NCBI RefSeq assembly: GCF_002220095.1
Contig: NZ_CP022372.1
Coordinates: forward strand, 4,622,501-4,686,500
Reading direction: 5' to 3'
DNA: 64,000 bases
DNA from: Bosea sp. AS-1
GTDB taxonomy: Bacteria > Pseudomonadota > Alphaproteobacteria > Rhizobiales > Beijerinckiaceae
The translations under genes were made by a program, and so were the position numbers. Below are positions 45,101 through 52,747 of the stretch, one piece after another. Numbering within the stretch: position 1 is the stretch's first letter; every line of letters begins with the position of its first letter. Below the pieces are notes generated by a model. The model had not been told where the DNA came from. It made no database searches and saw nothing but the letters and a program-made list of their open reading frames with translations.

Positions 45101-46324
45101 GTCGACCCATCGGTCACGACGCCGGGGGACCCTCCGGCAGGGCCTGTCTTCATCGGGGTGAGCGGGCCGAGGAACGCCTATGCCATCGGCAAGGCGATCG
45201 ACGGAGCCGTGGAAAATGGCGGTGACCCATCCGTACTGTTCGGAATCTACAACCTGCCGGCCGCCGCGATCCCGGCGGCGGTGAACAGCTTGTCGGGCGA
45301 GATCCATACGGCAGCACCGGCGATGGCGAGCCTTGCCTCCGACCAGTTCCTGCGCGCGATGCTTGACCCGACAGCGGCCGGGCGACTTGGGGCCGTCCCC
45401 ACCGGGCCAGGCCTGGCGGCCTTCTCCGGCCGCCAGCGCAAGGGCACGGATGAGCCCTTCGCTCCCTCGCGGCTCGACGTACCGTTCTATTCGGTCTGGG
45501 GCTCGGCTTACGGTTCCTACGGGCGCACCGACGGTAATGCCACCATCGGCTCGGTGAAGCGGACGATCGATGACGCGCACCTGGCCACTGGTATCGATCT
45601 TCGGCTGCTGCCGGGAACGGTGGCCGGCATCGCGGTTTCGGGCGGGCGGGCGCGTGCCTCGCTGCCGGGCGTGCTCGGCAAGATCGACGCGGATGTGTTC
45701 CAGGCGGGTCTGTACGGCGTGGCGCAGCTCGGGCCGGTGAAGCTCGGCGGGGCCTTGAGCTATGCGCGGCTGGATAACGACGTCAGCCGCGGGATCCCTG
45801 CCCTGGGCTCCAACCTCTCCTCCTCCTACGTGACGACGGCCTGGAGTGGACGGCTGCAGGCGAGCGCAGCGCTGCCCGGCTGGAATGGTTTCTCGCTTTC
45901 GCCGCTGGCTGCGGTCCAGGCGATCCGGGCGCGCAGTCCGGCAGTGATCGAAACGAACTGGGCCGGTGCCAATGCCGGCGCACTGGCCTTCGGCAAGCGC
46001 AGCGACATCACCGCCCGCAGCGAGCTCGGCTTGCAGCTCGACGCCGACACCTTGCTCGGCGGCGTGCCAGTGACCGGCTATGTCCGGGCAGCCTGGGCGC
46101 ACTATTTCCGGCGCGATGCGGACCTGACCGCGAGCCTGATCGGACTGCCCGGCGCAAGCTTCACGGCGACCGGCGCCCAGCTCGACCGCAACAGCGCGCT
46201 CGTCAGCGCCGGTATCACAGCCAGGTTGAGCGAGCGCGTCACACTCGGCCTCAACCTCGACGGCGAGCTCTCCGCCAACGGCAACCGCATCGGTGGCGCC
46301 GCTCAGATCAGCGTCAGTTTCTGA
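42122..46324 (+). CDS. Glycine-rich autotransporter adhesin-like protein
   Basis: This is a 1400-residue type Va secreted protein. An extended N-terminus (residues 1-79) ends in a signal core and a likely cleavage after Ala79 (PLWSQAASA). Residues about 82-460 form an exceptionally Gly-rich passenger with runs such as GGGGGGGRGSYDPG. A beta-helix with PATR-type repeats follows (GSLTKSGTGWLTLGGTNTYS near residue 700 and ALTKVGTGSFTLNETNSYPG around 825). The C-terminal beta-barrel (about 1121-1400, starting FYSVWGSAYGSYGRTDGNAT) ends in the required aromatic residue (ISVSF). Function in adhesion or surface structure is inferred. The ATG at 42122 is preferred over a TTG three bases earlier. Confidence 0.88.
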   Translation: MTVRGHGSLTHPFLTRAAAAASLPGSAASSLAAARGEIDTQASSAPRRQILRLTTSRTCLGLALSLGAGLPLWSQAASAQQITQGGGNGTGYSFGSGGLAGGGGGSGDRTIGIFGGDGGSAAQTPGGSATAGTRGHDDAGGLGGAGGAPGAPNDLSAGGGGGGGRGSYDPGFPRNGGAGGAGGGGNLLTTTSPLSLGSAYAGGTGAAGSFGGSQAGSGGGGGGGGGLILTGAGVTMNTNGFAVSGGGGGSAGGAGAGAGGGGAGLVLLNGGAITVAAGAGGVSVISGGRGSDSYEGGHGGAGLFLYNGGSLSHQAGSISGGAGGAWAWAGSGGAGVLSNLGIIDNRAAITGGKGGDSNAGGTGYGRGGAGLEAWGGSIANMAGGSIAGGAGGNQSDANPVYVAGGGGAGIVFRDGQTASLDNAGTISGGNGGTAASSSHGAGGVGIVGAASGGISIINSGMIAGGLSGDGVTRANAVALSGSNNRFEIRAGSRTDGNVVVQGGGTNNVLALGGSSNGSVNIGNLVSSHTGFSAYEKTGSSTWTLSGGGSQRWLIREGTLSGNSSSMAGDLTFDTGAGTRGVVFTQGTGGTYSGTISGDGGFALTGASGGGLTLTSAQSFTGTTTIQNGTLKMGAPNALASSAGIALTAGTWDLNGYNQTVNSLVGDAGTRVALGSATLTINNSALAGYVGDISGSGSLTKSGTGWLTLGGTNTYSGPTNVTEGTLAIRQNGSLRNSSAINISNGARFNVYEPNALSPTAPVNLTGAGSDFFLAFDQQIGSLSGGVDTQVSFNAGAVLTTGGNNTDAIFSGYLGVNGRGALTKVGTGSFTLNETNSYPGPTIVDGGSLIVNGSIVSSSGVTVAAGALLGGSGVVPTTVINGGTLSPGNSPGTLEVRGNLTFNPGSTYLAEIHGAVSDRVEVGGTAALAGTLRLVPLGGAYSFNSPYMLLSANDGVTGTFSPVNTTGSFGDGVATTVSYTANEVLLTLAPKPLTPVDPSVTTPGDPPAGPVFIGVSGPRNAYAIGKAIDGAVENGGDPSVLFGIYNLPAAAIPAAVNSLSGEIHTAAPAMASLASDQFLRAMLDPTAAGRLGAVPTGPGLAAFSGRQRKGTDEPFAPSRLDVPFYSVWGSAYGSYGRTDGNATIGSVKRTIDDAHLATGIDLRLLPGTVAGIAVSGGRARASLPGVLGKIDADVFQAGLYGVAQLGPVKLGGALSYARLDNDVSRGIPALGSNLSSSYVTTAWSGRLQASAALPGWNGFSLSPLAAVQAIRARSPAVIETNWAGANAGALAFGKRSDITARSELGLQLDADTLLGGVPVTGYVRAAWAHYFRRDADLTASLIGLPGASFTATGAQLDRNSALVSAGITARLSERVTLGLNLDGELSANGNRIGGAAQISVSF

Positions 46325-46392
46325 AAGAAAACCCCTCGCTCAAGCACGATCGTTCCGTCGGCGAGCGCCCTTTCGGCCAGCAGCGATGCGCT

Positions 46393-47133
46393 TCAAAGAG
46401 ACAGATCCAGGACTTTTCCCTCGAACAGGCGGTCGTAGGACCCCTGGATATGTCGGCGCATGGCGTCGCGCGCTTCGACCTCCTTGCGGTCGCGAATCGC
46501 GGCGAAAATCGCATCGTGCTCGTCGAGCACACCGACCAGTCCGCCGGCCGGCCCCAACAATGACAGGCCGTGCAGTTTCATGCCGACATTGATGTGGTCC
46601 TTCAGCGCCTGCATCGAGGACAGGAAGAAGTAGTTGTTCGCCGCTTCAGCGATGGCGATGTGGAAGGCATAGTCCGCATCCTCTCGGTGACCATGGGCAC
46701 GGGTCGTGTCGCGCATCAGTTCGAGCGCTCGGCCGATCGCAGCGAGCGCGACGTCGTTGTGCCGCTTGGCAGCGTAGAAGGCGTTCGCCGGCTCGACCTC
46801 CAGACGGAATTCGTAACAGCGCTGCACGTCGGCGATGGTGCCCACGGGGGCGAAAGCCAGCGCCTTGCCCTGCTCTGCTTCGCTGCCGCGCACGAAAGAA
46901 CCGGCCCCCTGTCGCGAAAACACCAACCCGTCATCACGCAGCCGCCGCAGCGCCTCGCGGATCACGGGGCGTGAAACGCCGTAGAGCGCAGCGAGATCAT
47001 GCTCGCCGGGCAGGCGCGTGTTCGCCGCATATTCACCCGAGGCGATCCGGGCGCGTAGCTGGTGGTGCACGCGCTGCACGAGCGGCGAAGGAGGGGCGCC
47101 GGCGGAAGGCTGCGATCCGGAAAGCTGATCCAT
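46393..47133 (-). CDS. FCD-type GntR regulator of the adjacent catabolic cluster
   Basis: This 246-residue transcription factor has an N-terminal GntR winged helix (residues about 20-85: LRARIASGEYAANTRLPGEH, then LYGVSRPVIREALRRLRDDG) and an all-helical FCD effector domain (about 95-240). The latter carries Asp/His metal ligands such as DADYAFHIAIAEAANN and a late DEHDAIFAAIRDR. It is divergent from the aldolase gene and faces the end of the autotransporter gene. FCD regulators commonly respond to an intermediate of the pathway they control. Its own promoter overlaps an operator-like motif. Confidence 0.9.
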   Translation of the reverse strand: MDQLSGSQPSAGAPPSPLVQRVHHQLRARIASGEYAANTRLPGEHDLAALYGVSRPVIREALRRLRDDGLVFSRQGAGSFVRGSEAEQGKALAFAPVGTIADVQRCYEFRLEVEPANAFYAAKRHNDVALAAIGRALELMRDTTRAHGHREDADYAFHIAIAEAANNYFFLSSMQALKDHINVGMKLHGLSLLGPAGGLVGVLDEHDAIFAAIRDRKEVEARDAMRRHIQGSYDRLFEGKVLDLSL

Positions 47134-47140
47134 GACCTCA

Positions 47141-47261
47141 TGCTTACAAGCAATTACAACTTCGTCAAGTCCGCCATTTTCAGCCTAAGATTCCGGTGTC
47201 ACCGCCGATTTTCGCATGAAAATTACAACATGTTGACATGTAGTCAGCATTGCGCTTCCAT
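47141..47261. promoter_or_regulatory. Divergent promoter and operator region of catabolic module A
   Basis: The motif AATTACAAC occurs at 47152-47160 and 47221-47229. The second is part of a perfect palindrome CAACATGTTG (47226-47235) that overlaps a perfect -35 TTGACA (47233-47238) on the plus strand, with a weak -10 (TTCCAT, 47256-47261). On the minus strand TTGACG (47163-47168) and TAAGCA (47141-47146), 16 bases apart, form the regulator promoter, with the first motif in its spacer. This fits autoregulation plus repression by the FCD protein. The pairing is inferred from layout. Confidence 0.6.
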
Positions 47262-47378
47262 AAGCGCAAGGTCCGCAGAGGCCAGCGACAGGAAACGCCC
47301 ACGACACCGCCCTATGGCGGGTTCGCACACGAACCTCTCCTGGCTCGCTCTCCCTGGACCCTGGACAGCAGGTGGATG

Positions 47379-48146
47379 ATGGCCGACGTCAGGACGAACC
47401 GTTTCAAGCGCGATCTGGGCAAGCGACAACAGCTCGGCATCTTCTCGACCTTCGCGAGCCCCGCGCTCACCGAAATGTTCGCCCAGCTCGGCTTCGACTG
47501 GCTGCTGCTCGACACCGAGCACAGCCCGAACGAGCCGTCGGAGGTCGTCGCTCAGCTGCAGGTCATGGCAGCGCTGCCGGCCGAGCCGATCGTGCGCCCG
47601 GCCTGGAATGACATGGTCATGGTCAAGCGCTGGCTCGATTTCGGAGCGCAGACCCTGCTCTTCCCCTATGTCCAGAATGCCGAGGAGGCGACGCGCGCCG
47701 TCAGCTACACGCGCTATCCGCCCCATGGGGCGCGCGGCGTCTCCGGTTCGTCGCGGGCGGCGGCCTATGGGCTGATCCCGGATTATTTCGCCAAGGTCCA
47801 GAAGGAGATCTGCGTCATCGTGCAGATCGAGACGACGGAGGCGCTGTCGCGGATCGAGGAGATCGCGCAGGTCGACGGCGTCGACGCCGTCTTCATCGGC
47901 CCTGCCGATCTCGCCGCCTCCATGGGCCATCTCGGCAATACGCAGGCTCCCGAAGTCCAAGCTGCAATCGACGACGGCTTCAGGCGCCTGAAGGCGATCG
48001 GCAAGTCGGCCGGCTATCTCACGAACAACGAAGGCGAAGCGGTACGCCGCGTCGCCCAAGGCATCGATTTCGTCGGCGTCGCCAACGACACGACAATCGT
48101 CGCCCGTGGCGCCCGCTCGCTCCTCGCCACGGTGAAGGGCGGCTGA
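47379..48146 (+). CDS. HpcH/HpaI-family class II aldolase
   Basis: This 255-residue metal-dependent aldolase is of the GarL/RhmA/HpaI type, which cleaves 2-keto-3-deoxy acids to pyruvate and an aldehyde. Active-site marks are Asp45 and His48 in LLLDTEHSPNEP, Arg73 in VRPAWND, the metal-binding Glu in VIVQIETTEAL and Asp in FIGPADLAASMG. TRYPPHGARGVSGSSRA is the family glycine-rich loop. The start at ATG 47379 is preferred; ATG 47376 is three bases earlier and equally close to AGGTGG. It is the first gene of the cluster, one base before the kinase gene. Confidence 0.87.
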   Translation: MADVRTNRFKRDLGKRQQLGIFSTFASPALTEMFAQLGFDWLLLDTEHSPNEPSEVVAQLQVMAALPAEPIVRPAWNDMVMVKRWLDFGAQTLLFPYVQNAEEATRAVSYTRYPPHGARGVSGSSRAAAYGLIPDYFAKVQKEICVIVQIETTEALSRIEEIAQVDGVDAVFIGPADLAASMGHLGNTQAPEVQAAIDDGFRRLKAIGKSAGYLTNNEGEAVRRVAQGIDFVGVANDTTIVARGARSLLATVKGG

Positions 48147-48147
48147 G

Positions 48148-49275
48148 ATGACGATGTGCCGGCAACCCCTGCGGCTGCTCGCCGACGACCTGACGGGCGC
48201 GCTCGACGCGGCAGCCGCCTTCGCGTCGCCGTCCGAGCCGGTCGCGGTCTGCTGGCGCGGCGAGGTGCCCGGAGCAGGCGCGATCGCGCTCGACAGCCGC
48301 TCGCGCGAAGCCTCGCCCGAGGCGGCGAGCGCCGCCGTCGCCGCTGTGGCGCCCGCACTTTTCGCCGCCGGAACGGGCCTCGCCTTCAAGAAGATCGACA
48401 GCCTGCTGCGCGGGCAGGAGGCGGCGGAGCTCGCCACCATCCTCGACCTGCTAAGGCCGTATCGCTGCATCATCGCGCCGGCCTTCCCGGCGCAACGGCG
48501 TGTCACGCGCGGCGGGCGCCAGCATGTTCTCGAACCCGCGGGGGTTCGTCTCCTGCCCGCCGATCTCGCCGCCGACCTTGCGGGGGCCGGACATGACGTC
48601 GCCAAGGCGGCGCCCGGTGATGCCGTGCCCAAGGGCGTGAGCCTCTGGGATGCCGAGACCGATGCCGATCTCGATATGATCGTCGCAGCGACGAGCGGGC
48701 CTGGCGAGGTTCTCTGGATCGGCAGCGCGGGCCTGGCTGCGGCGCTGGCGCGAGCAATGGGCTTCCAAAGTGCGGAAGCGGTGGTTGCCCTGCCCAAACC
48801 GATCATCGGTTTCGTCGGTTCGGAGCACGAGATGATGCATGCACAGCTCGCGGCACTGGGCACACGGCATTTGCGGCTTTCCGCGCGAACAGGCGGCGAG
48901 GCTGCCGAGATCGACCGCCGGTTGGCCGACGATGGCATCCTCTTCGCCAGTGTCGAGCTTCCAGCCGGCCTCTCCCGGGGAAAGGCTGCCCAGGCGATCG
49001 AAGCCCGGTTCGGCGCGCTGTTGGCGGAGCTGGACCGACCGGCCACTCTCTTCGCGGCCGGCGGCGAGACCTTGCGGGGACTGTGCGAGGCGCTGGGGGC
49101 CGAGCGGCTGGACGCTATCGGCGAGGTCGCGCCAGGCGTGCCGCGCTCGATTCTGCGCGGTGGGCGCTGGGACGGTGTGACGATCGTCTCGAAATCCGGG
49201 GCCTTCGGCGGCTCCAGCCTTCTCATCGACATCTTCGCGGACAACGCCGCGACACTCGCCGGAGCGGCAGCATGA
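48148..49275 (+). CDS. Four-carbon acid sugar kinase (DUF1537 family)
   Basis: This 375-residue protein has the DUF1537 N-domain (ADDLTGALDAAAAF at residues 12-25, the substrate and Asp motif) and C-domain (LFAAGGETLRGLCEALG and SKSGAFGGSSLLIDI near the end). Characterised relatives phosphorylate threonate, erythronate or 3-oxo-tetronate on C4. The start is one base after the aldolase stop and the end overlaps pdxA by four bases, so the three are translationally coupled. No signal peptide. The substrate stereochemistry cannot be read from the sequence. Confidence 0.88.
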   Translation: MTMCRQPLRLLADDLTGALDAAAAFASPSEPVAVCWRGEVPGAGAIALDSRSREASPEAASAAVAAVAPALFAAGTGLAFKKIDSLLRGQEAAELATILDLLRPYRCIIAPAFPAQRRVTRGGRQHVLEPAGVRLLPADLAADLAGAGHDVAKAAPGDAVPKGVSLWDAETDADLDMIVAATSGPGEVLWIGSAGLAAALARAMGFQSAEAVVALPKPIIGFVGSEHEMMHAQLAALGTRHLRLSARTGGEAAEIDRRLADDGILFASVELPAGLSRGKAAQAIEARFGALLAELDRPATLFAAGGETLRGLCEALGAERLDAIGEVAPGVPRSILRGGRWDGVTIVSKSGAFGGSSLLIDIFADNAATLAGAAA

Positions 49276-50327
49276 AACCCCATCTCGCCATCACCATGGG
49301 CGATCCCGCCGGTATCGGTCCGGAGATCATCATCAAGGCCTGCCTTAAGCTGAAGGACCGGCTCACGAAGGGCGATCTGCGCCTGCTGGTGATCGGCAGC
49401 AACCCCGCCCTGGCGGCGGCACGCCGCATGCTCAGCGCCGAGATCGCTATTCCCGAGGTGGCCGAACCCGATGACTGGCCGAACCTCGCCTGTCTCCAGG
49501 CCGGGCCAGAGGGCGAGCCGATCAGGCCGGGCGAGCTCAGCGCCGATGGCGGCCGCTTCGCCTATCTCGCGGTCGAGACAGCGGTGCGTCTTGCTCAGGC
49601 CGACCGCATCCAGGGCATCGTCACCGCGCCGCTGAACAAGGAAGCGCTGAACAAGGCCGGCTACAAATTCGCTGGCCATACCGACATGCTGGCGAGCCTC
49701 ACCGCCTCCAAGGGGTCGGTGATGATGCTCGCCCACGGCAATATGCGGGTCAGCCACGTCACCACCCATGTCGCTCTCAGGGACGTGCCGGACAAGCTGA
49801 CGCCGGAGCGCCTGCGCTATGTGATCGAGCGCACGGACGAGGCGTTGCGGGCGCTCAAACTCGGCCGCCGGAGAATCGCCGTCGCCGCCCTCAATCCCCA
49901 CGCCGGCGAAGGCGGCCTGTTCGGCAGGGAAGACGATGAGGTTTCGGCGCCGACCATCGCCAAGGCGGTGGCGGATGGGTTCGACGTGGTCGGCCCCGTG
50001 CCCGGCGACACCGTCTTCGTCAAGCTGCGGGCCAGGCAATACGACGCCGTGGTCGCGATGTACCACGACCAAGGGCATATCCCGGTCAAGCTGCTCGGCT
50101 TCAACGTCAATCCGCTGACCGGCACCTGGGATGCGCTATCCGGCGTCAACATCACCCTCGGCCTGCCGATCGTTCGCGTCTCGGTGGATCACGGCACGGC
50201 TTTCGACATCGCCGGCAAGGGCATCGCCAACGAACTCAGCCTGATCGAAGCCATCGAATACGCCGAGAAACTGGCCGCGGCGCGCGGCATCGCCGCGGCG
50301 TCGAACGCTGTCGACAGCGCGGCGTAA
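49272..50327 (+). CDS. PdxA-family dehydrogenase (4-phospho-threonate/erythronate dehydrogenase candidate)
   Basis: This 351-residue NAD- and metal-dependent enzyme is of the PdxA family. It has ITMGDPAGIGPEIIIKA at the N-terminus, His136 in FAGHTDMLASLT, RVSHVTTHVALRDVP, and the metal His in MYHDQGHIPVKLLGF around residue 265. NPHAGEGGLFGREDDE is the family signature. True PdxA makes vitamin B6, but this copy is coupled to a DUF1537 kinase, the pairing known for PdxA2, which oxidises 4-phospho-D-threonate with loss of CO2. The catabolic role is thus inferred from context. ATG at 49272 lies in the ATGA overlap. Confidence 0.9.
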   Translation: MKPHLAITMGDPAGIGPEIIIKACLKLKDRLTKGDLRLLVIGSNPALAAARRMLSAEIAIPEVAEPDDWPNLACLQAGPEGEPIRPGELSADGGRFAYLAVETAVRLAQADRIQGIVTAPLNKEALNKAGYKFAGHTDMLASLTASKGSVMMLAHGNMRVSHVTTHVALRDVPDKLTPERLRYVIERTDEALRALKLGRRRIAVAALNPHAGEGGLFGREDDEVSAPTIAKAVADGFDVVGPVPGDTVFVKLRARQYDAVVAMYHDQGHIPVKLLGFNVNPLTGTWDALSGVNITLGLPIVRVSVDHGTAFDIAGKGIANELSLIEAIEYAEKLAAARGIAAASNAVDSAA

Positions 50328-50340
50328 GGGAGGCACCCCG

Positions 50341-51501
50341 ATGAACATCCACAGCCCGAAGCCGCTCACGGCCACGAGCCTGGCGACGCCGATCACGATC
50401 CAGCGCCCGCGGATCATTGAGTTCGGCGCCGGCACAGCCGCACTCGCCGGCCGCTGGGCCGCCGAGCAAGGGTTCGACCGCATCCTCGTCGTCGCCGACG
50501 CTTTCAATGCACACCGTGTCGCGACGCTGGAACTGAAGGGTACGGTCACGGTGTTCGGCACCGTCCGCCCGGAGCCGGACGTGCCAAATCTCGAGGACGC
50601 GCTCGCACTGGCGAGCGAGGTAGAGCCGGATCTCGTCATCGGCTTCGGCGGCGGCAGTGCCATGGATCTCGCCAAGCTGGTCGCGGTCCTGCCGGGCTCC
50701 GGCCAGACGCTGCATGAGGTTGTCGGCCCCGAGAAGGTGGCGCGCAAGGCCGCTGCGCTGATGCAGGTGCCGACGACGTCCGGCACGGGCTCGGAAGCTG
50801 GCACGCGCGCTCTCGTCACCGACCCGGCGACGCAGAACAAGCTCGCTGTGCAGAGTCTGCACATGCTCGCCGACATCGCGATCATCGACCCTGCGCTGAC
50901 GCTGACCGTACCGCCGGCTGTGACGGCAGCGACCGGCGTCGACGCGATGGCGCATTGCGTCGAGGCCTTCACCAGCAAGAAGGCCCACCCGCTGATCGAC
51001 ATGTATGCGCTGGAGGGCGTGGCACTCGTCGGCCGTTTCCTGGCGCGGGCCATCTCGGACGGTTCCGATATCGAGGCGCGGGCGGGCCTCTCGCTCGCCT
51101 CGCTCTATGGCGGCTTCTGTCTCGGGCCGGTGAACACAGCGGCGGGCCATGCCGTGGCCTATCCGCTCGGCACACGCCACCACATCGCCCATGGCGCGGC
51201 GAATGCGTTGATCTTCCCGCATACGCTCGCCTTCAACGCCCCCGCGGCGCCGGAGAAGACGGCGGCGATCCTCGCCGCGCTCGGCCTGAAGGGCGGCTCG
51301 CGCGAGGAGGATGTCCTTGCCGCCGCGTATCGCTACTGCGCCGATCTCGGCTGCGAGATGACGCTCTCGGGCTTGAAGGTGCCACGCGACGATCTGCCGG
51401 CGATGGCGAGCGAGGCGCACGCCATTCGCCGCCTGCTCGACAACAACCCCCGCGACATCAGCCGCGCAGAGATCCTCGCCATCTATGAGGAGGCCTATTG
51501 A
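50341..51501 (+). CDS. Iron-containing alcohol dehydrogenase
   Basis: This 386-residue group III alcohol dehydrogenase has a nucleotide-binding region GFGGGSAMDLAKLVAVLPG around residue 100 and PTTSGTGSEAG around 145. Metal ligands are in TGVDAMAHCVEAF (Asp, His) and AGHAVAYPLGTRHHIAHG (His, His). Family substrates range from lactaldehyde and 1,3-propanediol to maleylacetate. In this cluster it could reduce or oxidise the aldehyde released by the aldolase, an inference. GGGAGG precedes the ATG. The stop overlaps the sialidase-like start by one base (TGATG). Confidence 0.88.
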   Translation: MNIHSPKPLTATSLATPITIQRPRIIEFGAGTAALAGRWAAEQGFDRILVVADAFNAHRVATLELKGTVTVFGTVRPEPDVPNLEDALALASEVEPDLVIGFGGGSAMDLAKLVAVLPGSGQTLHEVVGPEKVARKAAALMQVPTTSGTGSEAGTRALVTDPATQNKLAVQSLHMLADIAIIDPALTLTVPPAVTAATGVDAMAHCVEAFTSKKAHPLIDMYALEGVALVGRFLARAISDGSDIEARAGLSLASLYGGFCLGPVNTAAGHAVAYPLGTRHHIAHGAANALIFPHTLAFNAPAAPEKTAAILAALGLKGGSREEDVLAAAYRYCADLGCEMTLSGLKVPRDDLPAMASEAHAIRRLLDNNPRDISRAEILAIYEEAY

Positions 51502-52712
51502 TGGGTGCTCATTCGACCGTCATCGAGCCGGCAGGCCTCTCCGAGCGCAACGGAGCCTTGCATCCGCGCGAGGGTGATGCCGCCCGCACCGAGGCTTATC
51601 TGCCGAGCCCGTGCGTACAAAACCACGCCGCCAATCTCGCCGTGCTCGGCAATGGCGATCTCACCTGCGTCTGGTTCGGCGGCACGCAGGAAGGCATTCC
51701 GGACATCTCGGTCTACTTCTCGCGGCTGGCGAAAGGCGCGGAGCGCTGGAGCGCTCCGGAGAAGCTCTCCGATGATCCGGGCCGCTCCGAGCAGAACCCG
51801 GTCCTGTTCACCACGCCGAAGGGCGAGCTCTGGCTGATCTGGACCGCGCAGATCTCGGGCAATCAGGATACCTCGCTCATCCGCAAGCGCGTCTCGCGCG
51901 ATCACGGCGTTACCTGGGGGCCGATCGAGACGCTGTTCGAGGCACCTGAGGGCCATGGGCTGTTCGTGCGCCAGCCGCCCGTCGTCCTCGACGACGGAGC
52001 CTGGGCGATCCCGGTCTTCCACTGCGTCAGCGTGCCCGGCCGGAAATGGGTCGGCGACCGCGACGTCAGCGCCGTGCGGATCTCGACCGACGAGGGTAAG
52101 ACATGGAACGAGCATGTCGTGCCGGGCTCGCTCGGCTGCGTGCACATGAACGTGCTGAAGACGGCGGGAGGGCTCGTCGCGCTCTACCGCAGCCGCTGGG
52201 CCGACCATGTCTATATCAGCCGCTCGACCAATGGCCGCGACTGGTCCGCGCCGGAGCCAACCGAGCTGCCGAACAACAACTCCTCGGTGCAGGCGACAGT
52301 GCTGGCCGACGGGCGCATCGCGCTGGTCTTCAACAAGGCGAGCCGGCTCGATGCCACCGATCGCCGCACCGGCCTCTATGACGACATCGAGGACGAAAGC
52401 GAACCGGTCGTCGCGGCTGCCGAGACTCCCGTCCCCTCGGCCTCCGAGCACACCGCCTTCTGGGGAGCGCCGCGCGCGCCGATGACGCTCGCGATCTCCG
52501 CCGATGGCGGCCGAAGCTGGCCGGTGCAGCGCAATCTGGAAGAGGGCGACGGCTACTGCATGACCAACAACTCGAAGGACGGGCTGAACCGCGAGTTCTC
52601 CTATCCCTCGATCACGCAGACGCCGGACGGCGAGATCCAGATCGCCTTCACCTATTGGCGCCGCGCCATCAAGCACGTCCGCGTCGCGCCCGGCTGGGCG
52701 GAGCGCGGCTGA
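51501..52712 (+). CDS. Sialidase-like (BNR repeat) beta-propeller protein, cytosolic
   Basis: This 403-residue six-bladed-propeller-type protein has four Asp-box motifs: SRDHGVTW (132-139), STDEGKTW (195-202), SRSTNGRDW (240-248) and SADGGRSW (333-340). Pfam-type BNR_2 sialidase relatives include exo-sialidases but also hydrolases and lyases of unknown substrate. There is no signal peptide, no clear arginine triad for sialate binding by eye, and no sialic-acid catabolic gene nearby, so a true sialidase role is doubtful. Translational coupling with the alcohol dehydrogenase gene implies it acts on the imported substrate or an early intermediate. Confidence 0.8.
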   Translation: MGAHSTVIEPAGLSERNGALHPREGDAARTEAYLPSPCVQNHAANLAVLGNGDLTCVWFGGTQEGIPDISVYFSRLAKGAERWSAPEKLSDDPGRSEQNPVLFTTPKGELWLIWTAQISGNQDTSLIRKRVSRDHGVTWGPIETLFEAPEGHGLFVRQPPVVLDDGAWAIPVFHCVSVPGRKWVGDRDVSAVRISTDEGKTWNEHVVPGSLGCVHMNVLKTAGGLVALYRSRWADHVYISRSTNGRDWSAPEPTELPNNNSSVQATVLADGRIALVFNKASRLDATDRRTGLYDDIEDESEPVVAAAETPVPSASEHTAFWGAPRAPMTLAISADGGRSWPVQRNLEEGDGYCMTNNSKDGLNREFSYPSITQTPDGEIQIAFTYWRRAIKHVRVAPGWAERG

Positions 52713-52747
52713 ACGACATCAGAAGAACCTCGAACAGGGAGACGCCC

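Noticed and set aside
49272..50327. Calling this gene pdxA of vitamin B6 synthesis
   Set aside because: Translational coupling with a DUF1537 kinase fits the catabolic PdxA2 type better; no other B6 genes are nearby.
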